Shown here in pieces: positions 59,701 through 64,000 of a DNA stretch of 64,000 nt (position 1 is its first letter; each line of letters opens with the position of its first letter). Below the pieces are notes generated by a model, which worked only from the letters and a program-made list of their open reading frames with translations, did not search any database and had not been told where the DNA came from. Both the position numbers and the translations under genes were made by a program. Origin of the DNA: Antedon mediterranea (lineage: Eukaryota > Echinodermata > Crinoidea > Comatulida > Antedonidae). The stretch is from positions 26,541,001 to 26,605,000 of the forward strand of contig NC_092673.1 of the NCBI RefSeq assembly GCF_964355755.1. The letters are read 5' to 3'.

Positions 59701-59785
59701 TAACAGTATTTATATACTCTACGAAAAGGGACGAGTATCAACCTATGAAAGCCTTTCGTTTGTTAAAGTTGATTTACACCACTGA
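56747..59785 (+). CDS. NEU1: Lysosomal sialidase-1 (exo-alpha-sialidase)
   Basis: Six in-phase exons: 56747-56836, 57252-57441, 57827-58089, 58436-58618, 58980-59199, 59586-59785. The product has 381 residues, compared with about 415 in human. A signal peptide (MLLLLIISTFCCLEV) leads to a six-bladed sialidase propeller. NEU1 removes terminal sialic acid from glycoproteins and glycolipids in lysosomes, and in vertebrates needs cathepsin A as partner. Visible are YRIP (52-55, first catalytic Arg), Asp boxes at 90-97 (SNDGGYSW), 150-157 (STDDGYTW), 209-216 (SDDHGDNW), 271-278 (STDGGETF) and a weaker 324-331 (SYDLGKTW), the NEU1-type RNQGHYHCHCRI (256-267), and WPNPSGYS followed by YEKGR (361-365) with the likely Tyr-Glu nucleophile pair. 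Introns 2 and 5 hold family-3 elements. All key residues appear intact. The start is the ATG after 'gtgaaaata'. Confidence 0.95.
57484..57727. mobile_element. MITE-like element, family 3 copy 2 (NEU1 intron 2)
   Basis: The ends 'ggaccaaggcaatctaacaa' and 'ttgttagattgccttggttg' are inverted repeats, extended inward by 'caggacaatgagctc' and 'gaactcagcctcctg'. The interior matches 10928-11140. This is the best-kept copy. Confidence 0.9.
59219..59365. mobile_element. MITE-like element, family 3 copy 3 (NEU1 intron 5)
   Basis: It begins 'aagcaaggcaatctaacaac', ends near 'ctatattgccatgttt' and contains 'cacagataaaccctttgatc'. Parts of the interior are deleted compared with 57484-57727. It starts about 20 bp after the exon 5 splice donor. 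Confidence 0.85.
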
Positions 59786-60310
59786 TCACGCTTTAAACAT
59801 CATTACCATTAAATCTAAGTCTTGACACCAAAAGCAATACTCCCTCTAAAATGAAATTATTAACTACATTTTGATATCAATTGTTGACAGATTATTAATA
59901 CATGTAAATTAATGGATCCGCCCCTAGTGCATGGTGACAATACTATTTCAATGACCTATATATATATTGTGACATATTGGATAAATTACTTTAGCAACAT
60001 ACAGTATTTTATGATATAATTTTTTGATTTTAATTAATTTAAAAAAGTATTAACCAAGCTCTCATGGGCTTTAGTAATCTCTTAGAAACCGTCAACAAAA
60101 TTTATGTTATGATTGTTATGAGTAAGAGATAACTAGATCGTCTGGTTACAGTGCTCAATACCAGTTATATGCACACACTAAATTGTTGGAATGTAACTAG
60201 TACTGATAATACTAAACTGATGCTGATTTATAAAGGAATTTCTTTTTGTTTATATTCTATAAAATATTAATTAATTTCACTGTTTTAAATTATACAGTAT
60301 TTGATATGAA

Positions 60311-60316
60311 AATAAA
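60311..60316 (+). terminator. Possible polyadenylation signal AATAAA, NEU1
   Basis: A canonical hexamer lies about 525 bp after the NEU1 stop codon. Its use is unproven. Confidence 0.3.
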
Positions 60317-60387
60317 TTGTTATGTATTCATATGTTGTATGTACTGTAAATGTAATATAAATAGTTTTAATGTACACAAAAAAATTA

Positions 60388-60466
60388 AAAGCTGCTGGCT
60401 GTAGTTGAAGCCAGAAAACGTTGGACGCTAGATAACATTTTCTGCCAATCAGAAGGTCCAATGACT
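60388..60466 (+). pseudogene. Decayed duplicate of NEU1 exon 2
   Basis: The stretch with 'ctgctggctgtagttgaag', 'ccagaaaa', 'cgttggacgct' and 'gccaatcagaaggtccaatg' aligns with NEU1 exon 2 (57354-57438), which has 'ctgctggctatggccgag', 'ccagaaaa', 'cgtcggatgct' and 'ggcaatcagaaggtctaatg'. Small deletions break the frame. No other NEU1 exon copy is evident nearby, so it is a fragment only, about 600 bp after the NEU1 stop. Confidence 0.75.
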
Positions 60467-60630
60467 CAATTAGCTTATACAGTATTTTAAAAACATTGAA
60501 CCTGTCCTAAACTGGACTCTTTAAAATTTCTTCCAAATGCACAGGGCCTCGCATTCATTATGGCATATTTATGGAATACCTTTTTTCAACCACTAGCATC
60601 TTCACAAATAACTTGCACTCCAGCACACTG

Positions 60631-61951
60631 CTAGATACAGCCATCTGCTATAGGGTTGGCATGAATTGTGATATCCGAGATGCAGACTTTCTCCAGAGGG
60701 CGATAGTTCTTTTCGTTCACTGGTAGCTTTTCAAGTTCATCTATTGTGTCTAGCCCATCTATTACCCTGCAAATGATTATGTGTGTGTTTAAACAACTGT
60801 TTTTTTTCCTACAGTTTCATTTACATACTCTTAATTAACTATATTTCAATAGTTTTCACAATTGGTATAAGTAAAGGGTCAATATATAGGTCCATTTGTA
60901 TACAAAAAGTGCTGCATTTACTGCAGTAACCTTCAGCATGGATCCAGTTTTCCAAAACAGGTAAATTTCTGTGTTGTCAATGATTGTGGCTAAACTACAA
61001 AGACTTTTTCAAGAAACTAGATATAATAATATATGTCAGACCAGGATCTGTTGATATGTCTAAATATATTTTTTTTAATACATGTACTCTTAAAACCACT
61101 TACTTTCCTATGATGGTGTACTTCATGTCCAAGTGAGGCTGTTTGGCGTACGTAATGAAGAACTGCGAGCCGTTTGTGTTTGGTCCGTTATTTGCCATCG
61201 ACACGACACCTCGTACATTATGCTGTCAATTAGAAAATGTAATGTTAATAGTGAAACATTTGGGACCTTTTGTACTATCCATGATACAGTATAATTTAAT
61301 TTTAGGTATAGTGTAATTTTAGATAGTTTGGTTTCAGTTTAATTTGATTGAGCTTGCAACGCTGTATTGAAAAAGGTCAAAATGAATGCACCAGTTAACT
61401 GACCTTTATACAAAGTCATTTTACCTTTATTGTATCTACAAATTCATCCTCAAACTTTCGACCCCAAATGCTGACCCCTCCTTTGCCTGTACCACTGGGG
61501 TCACCTGTCTGCACCATAAACCCTTTTATGTTTCTACAAAAAGAGCATAAAATTAAGGTTATAACATAAAAATACATTACCACAAATAATAGAACATAAG
61601 TTGACATTTGATCAATATATTTGCTTAAGTCAAAATAGTAAAGCAGAGCTTAAGTGAAAACAAGCTTTATTTATTAAACCAGATTTTATCTTGTAAGATA
61701 TGGACTTCGGTATTCGGAATGTGTTTTTAATGGTAAAAAGAAATTTGGGACAGGTTGAAACTCGAGTTTGTCTTTATTATAAATAAACACACCAGCAGGT
61801 TTTACAGGCCTGCTCAGTCTTACCTGTGGAAGAGACATCCTTTATAATATCCACTAGCTGACAATGCAAGGAAGTTTTCACATGCTCTTGGGACTTGCTC
61901 ACAAAACAGTTCAATTTTGATATCACCAAGATCTGAATGTATAGTCAAAGA
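60631..61951 (-). CDS. PPIL3: Peptidyl-prolyl cis-trans isomerase-like 3 (cyclophilin), 5' end missing
   Basis: Four in-phase exons on the minus strand: 61824-61951, 61425-61533, 61104-61222, 60631-60766. They encode 163 residues, and only the initiator Met (expected just before [19 protein letters not shown]) is missing; human PPIL3 has 161. Cyclophilins isomerise Xaa-Pro bonds; PPIL3 is a nuclear, spliceosome-associated member. Seen are [24 protein letters not shown] with the catalytic Arg, [30 protein letters not shown] (PPIL3-type in place of the usual HLDGKHT) and the C-terminal [14 protein letters not shown]. The first exon must end with ATG directly before a donor. No 'accat' on the + strand between 61952 and 64000 fits, so it probably lies beyond the window, with SLC25A26 inside its first intron. 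Confidence 0.93.
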
Positions 61952-62617
61952 CTGTGAAAGAAAAAAAAAGAAGTGACAGTTAATGATAAACTGTATGTAT
62001 GCAATATATAGTCTACATATATATTTTGGCACACATGGAATTTTATACATGTACTGTAATATAATTGGACAAAAAAAATGTACTGTAAAAATCAAAACAC
62101 TGATGATGGTCATAAAGGAATATTAAAACAACTTGAGACCAAAACAAAAAGTAAACATTCAATCAACAATATCCGCATGATAGGTCAACTTGCAATGAAA
62201 CTATAATTTACTGCATTATGCAAACAAAACAATTCGATCAATTTCAAAATATTTATTTGGTATTTTTTATATCAGTACTGTATAATCATATATTAATACT
62301 GTAAACAATGTAATATTGTATGTGTACAAACATTAATTACATAACTTTAATTCAGTTCTCTAAAATATTGTGCTCAAAGGCATAATTTCAAACCGTGTAT
62401 TAATGGATGGAAATGTTATTTTGCACTTTGTGCCTTCCATACCTATAATTGTACAATGCTATTTTGAGGTCACTATTGTTCATAAAAGTAAATTCATAGT
62501 CATCATTGATAATTAGGATACAATAGAATAAGTGTTCAGAGGCAGTTTTACTTTATAGTATAATTTGAAAAACTTTGTTGAATTAGAGTATTATTTTGAA
62601 ATTTTTAATTAATCAAA
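61952..62617. other. PPIL3 upstream sequence (probable intron) and SLC25A26 3' flank
   Basis: AT-rich sequence with no exon recognised on either strand. The in-frame readthrough upstream of the PPIL3 exon is low-complexity and is preceded by a normal acceptor (ctttcacag). Confidence 0.55.
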
Positions 62618-63445
62618 CTATTCTTGATTCTTCATTTTAATTAAAACATTTTTAGTTTTTTCATAAGCACCGAAGAAAATAGCGCCACCTATAGTTATCC
62701 ACATAACTCTAGGTACTATTCCTGCATAAAGTCCTTTGAATCCGTTTGTATGCCAAACATCTTGAATAACGTAAAATATATTTCCATCAGCCGTCTTTGA
62801 TCCTTGTTCAGCTAGCATGATTCTGGTTTTTGCAACATCAAGCGGAGTAGTGATTGCAGCAGAGATGCCTCCGGCGGTAGCGCCACACAACGCCGACTGG
62901 AAAGGATTAACATTTCCACTTTGCCGATCACTCCAAACTTTTTTTAATAATTCCCATATCGGAAACTGAATAAAAGAAAATGGAATTTCCCTCAAAAGAA
63001 GACTAATATAGCCACGATAAAATCCATAAGATCCTTCCGATTTAAACGTCTCTTTAAAGACAGCGACACTGTTGAGTTTAGGATTTGTCTGCGCTCGTTG
63101 TTTTACGACCTCTACCGGGTTACGTACCAGACAAGCGGTCATTTCTCCTACAGTAGCAGCTCCCATATGAACAAATGGCATATACGAATGTGATACATAT
63201 TCAGAACCGAACTTCTTCGTAATTTCATAAGCACCAAAGAACAACCCAGCTGTTGGAGCAGACCCAAGTACAACGGGTAACAATCCTGAATATATGCCAC
63301 GAAAACTGCCGGCTCGCAAAAATCCTTGGGAACTTTGGAGACGCGTTTTAAGGGTATCTAACGGAAAGAGTACAATATCCACTGACACACCAGCGCATCC
63401 TCCTGACGCTAGGGCAACCAAAAAGCCTGGCTCTAATCCACTCAT
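62618..63445 (-). CDS. SLC25A26: Mitochondrial S-adenosylmethionine carrier, single coding exon
   Basis: An uninterrupted frame of 275 residues starts at MSGLEPGFLVALASGGCAGV. SLC25A26 exchanges cytosolic S-adenosylmethionine for S-adenosylhomocysteine across the inner mitochondrial membrane. Three mitochondrial-carrier repeats are visible by their signatures PLDTLKTR (28-35), PVEVVKQR (110-117) and PLDVAKTR (201-208), with GGCAGVSVD, RGYISLLLREIPFSFIQFP and TADGN stretches typical of this transporter. The frame is open 48 codons further upstream, but an acceptor-like 'atatttttcag' ends 5 bases before this ATG, and the carrier domain starts here, so I chose this start. The vertebrate gene has many introns; none interrupts the coding region here. 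All signatures are intact, so it looks functional. Confidence 0.95.
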   Translation of the reverse strand: MSGLEPGFLVALASGGCAGVSVDIVLFPLDTLKTRLQSSQGFLRAGSFRGIYSGLLPVVLGSAPTAGLFFGAYEITKKFGSEYVSHSYMPFVHMGAATVGEMTACLVRNPVEVVKQRAQTNPKLNSVAVFKETFKSEGSYGFYRGYISLLLREIPFSFIQFPIWELLKKVWSDRQSGNVNPFQSALCGATAGGISAAITTPLDVAKTRIMLAEQGSKTADGNIFYVIQDVWHTNGFKGLYAGIVPRVMWITIGGAIFFGAYEKTKNVLIKMKNQE

Positions 63446-64000
63446 CTTCTCTGAAAAATATAATGATGCCCATAATACTTTTAATTTTGTTGAGCGAGGA
63501 AAGTTTGACACAAATTTCCATAAGGAATTAATCCAAATTTGGTATGAATGAAGGAATGAATTTCTTTCTTGATTGGTATTGTTCTTCATGAATAGTTATG
63601 TATGACGACTTCAGATCACAATTATCCATAATGCGTTGCAGAGTATTTCTATCCTTTAGATTGTATGCTTTGTTAGCATAACTGGTAGGCCTAAAAAGCC
63701 TTTTTGTTTTGGTATTGTCTGTCTGCTGTATGTCCATGTATAGTACAATCTTCATTTTTTTGTGTGAAAATGTTTTATGGTATTGGTATACTGCTATTAA
63801 TTATTATAATGAACGAAAAGAATCAAACTTGCAGATAAAAGCCCAAAAAAGAAAGAGAATAAAAACTGAAATATTATAAACCTGTATTAGATAAAAATGG
63901 ATGAATTTATAGTGGGCTCTAGGCCTATTTATAAAAATAAAGTAAAAGAACATTTATTTAGGCCTACTAGGCCTAGGCTAAATTATTATATCAGTGTCTA
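63446..64000 (-). other. SLC25A26 5' flank
   Basis: No supported exon. An acceptor immediately upstream of the ATG suggests an untranslated exon here or beyond. Four TAGGCCTA words occur at about 63686, 63921, 63962 and 63969. Confidence 0.5.

Noticed and set aside
62618-63589. 48-codon N-terminal extension of SLC25A26
   Set aside because: The extension has AT-driven composition and is preceded by nothing carrier-like, while an acceptor lies 5 bases before the MSGLEPGF start where family similarity begins.
1-64000. CRISPR arrays, operons, prophage or integrated virus
   Set aside because: The window is spliced animal DNA. Repeats are not spacer-separated arrays, and no reverse transcriptase, integrase, capsid or polymerase frame was recognised.

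Overview
The window is AT-rich, intron-rich metazoan nuclear DNA. The gene content points to an invertebrate deuterostome, probably an echinoderm, but no ribosomal or mitochondrial marker is present to settle this. It holds an animal TRPC channel, a proteinase K-type secreted protease, ANAPC2, lysosomal NEU1, PPIL3 and SLC25A26. Many small dispersed inverted-repeat elements and the recurrent octamer TAGGCCTA also mark the sequence. No prokaryotic features are present.

Layout: 1-3283 is a giant imperfect palindrome whose arms are built of ~345-bp repeats. 3284-17640 is gene-poor and AT-rich, with two kinds of MITE-like element, a ~68-bp minisatellite (15185-15990) and low-complexity tracts. 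17670-32928 is a complete TRPC-type cation channel gene in ten coding exons on the + strand. About 34430-44460 is a 10-kb satellite-like array made almost entirely of short hairpins, with higher-order duplications and an inverted block. 44916-49832 is an eight-exon secreted subtilisin of the proteinase K type. 50620-56502 (minus) is the cullin subunit ANAPC2 in ten exons. NEU1 (56747-59785, six exons) starts 245 bp away from ANAPC2 in head-to-head orientation. On the minus strand follow PPIL3 (four exons seen, first exon missing) and an apparently single-coding-exon SLC25A26.

The genes do not form an operon-like functional unit; each is an ordinary nuclear gene with its own role: a calcium-permeable channel at the membrane, an extracellular or lysosomal protease, the anaphase-promoting complex, lysosomal desialylation, the spliceosome-associated cyclophilin PPIL3, and mitochondrial S-adenosylmethionine import. 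Exon boundaries were placed by hand from GT/AG sites, reading-frame phase and family similarity. In the five spliced genes every junction listed keeps the reading frame. The most unusual content is non-coding: two very large palindromic repeat systems, four or more MITE-like families, and micro-insertions of the form TA-GGCC-TA visible by comparing array copies.
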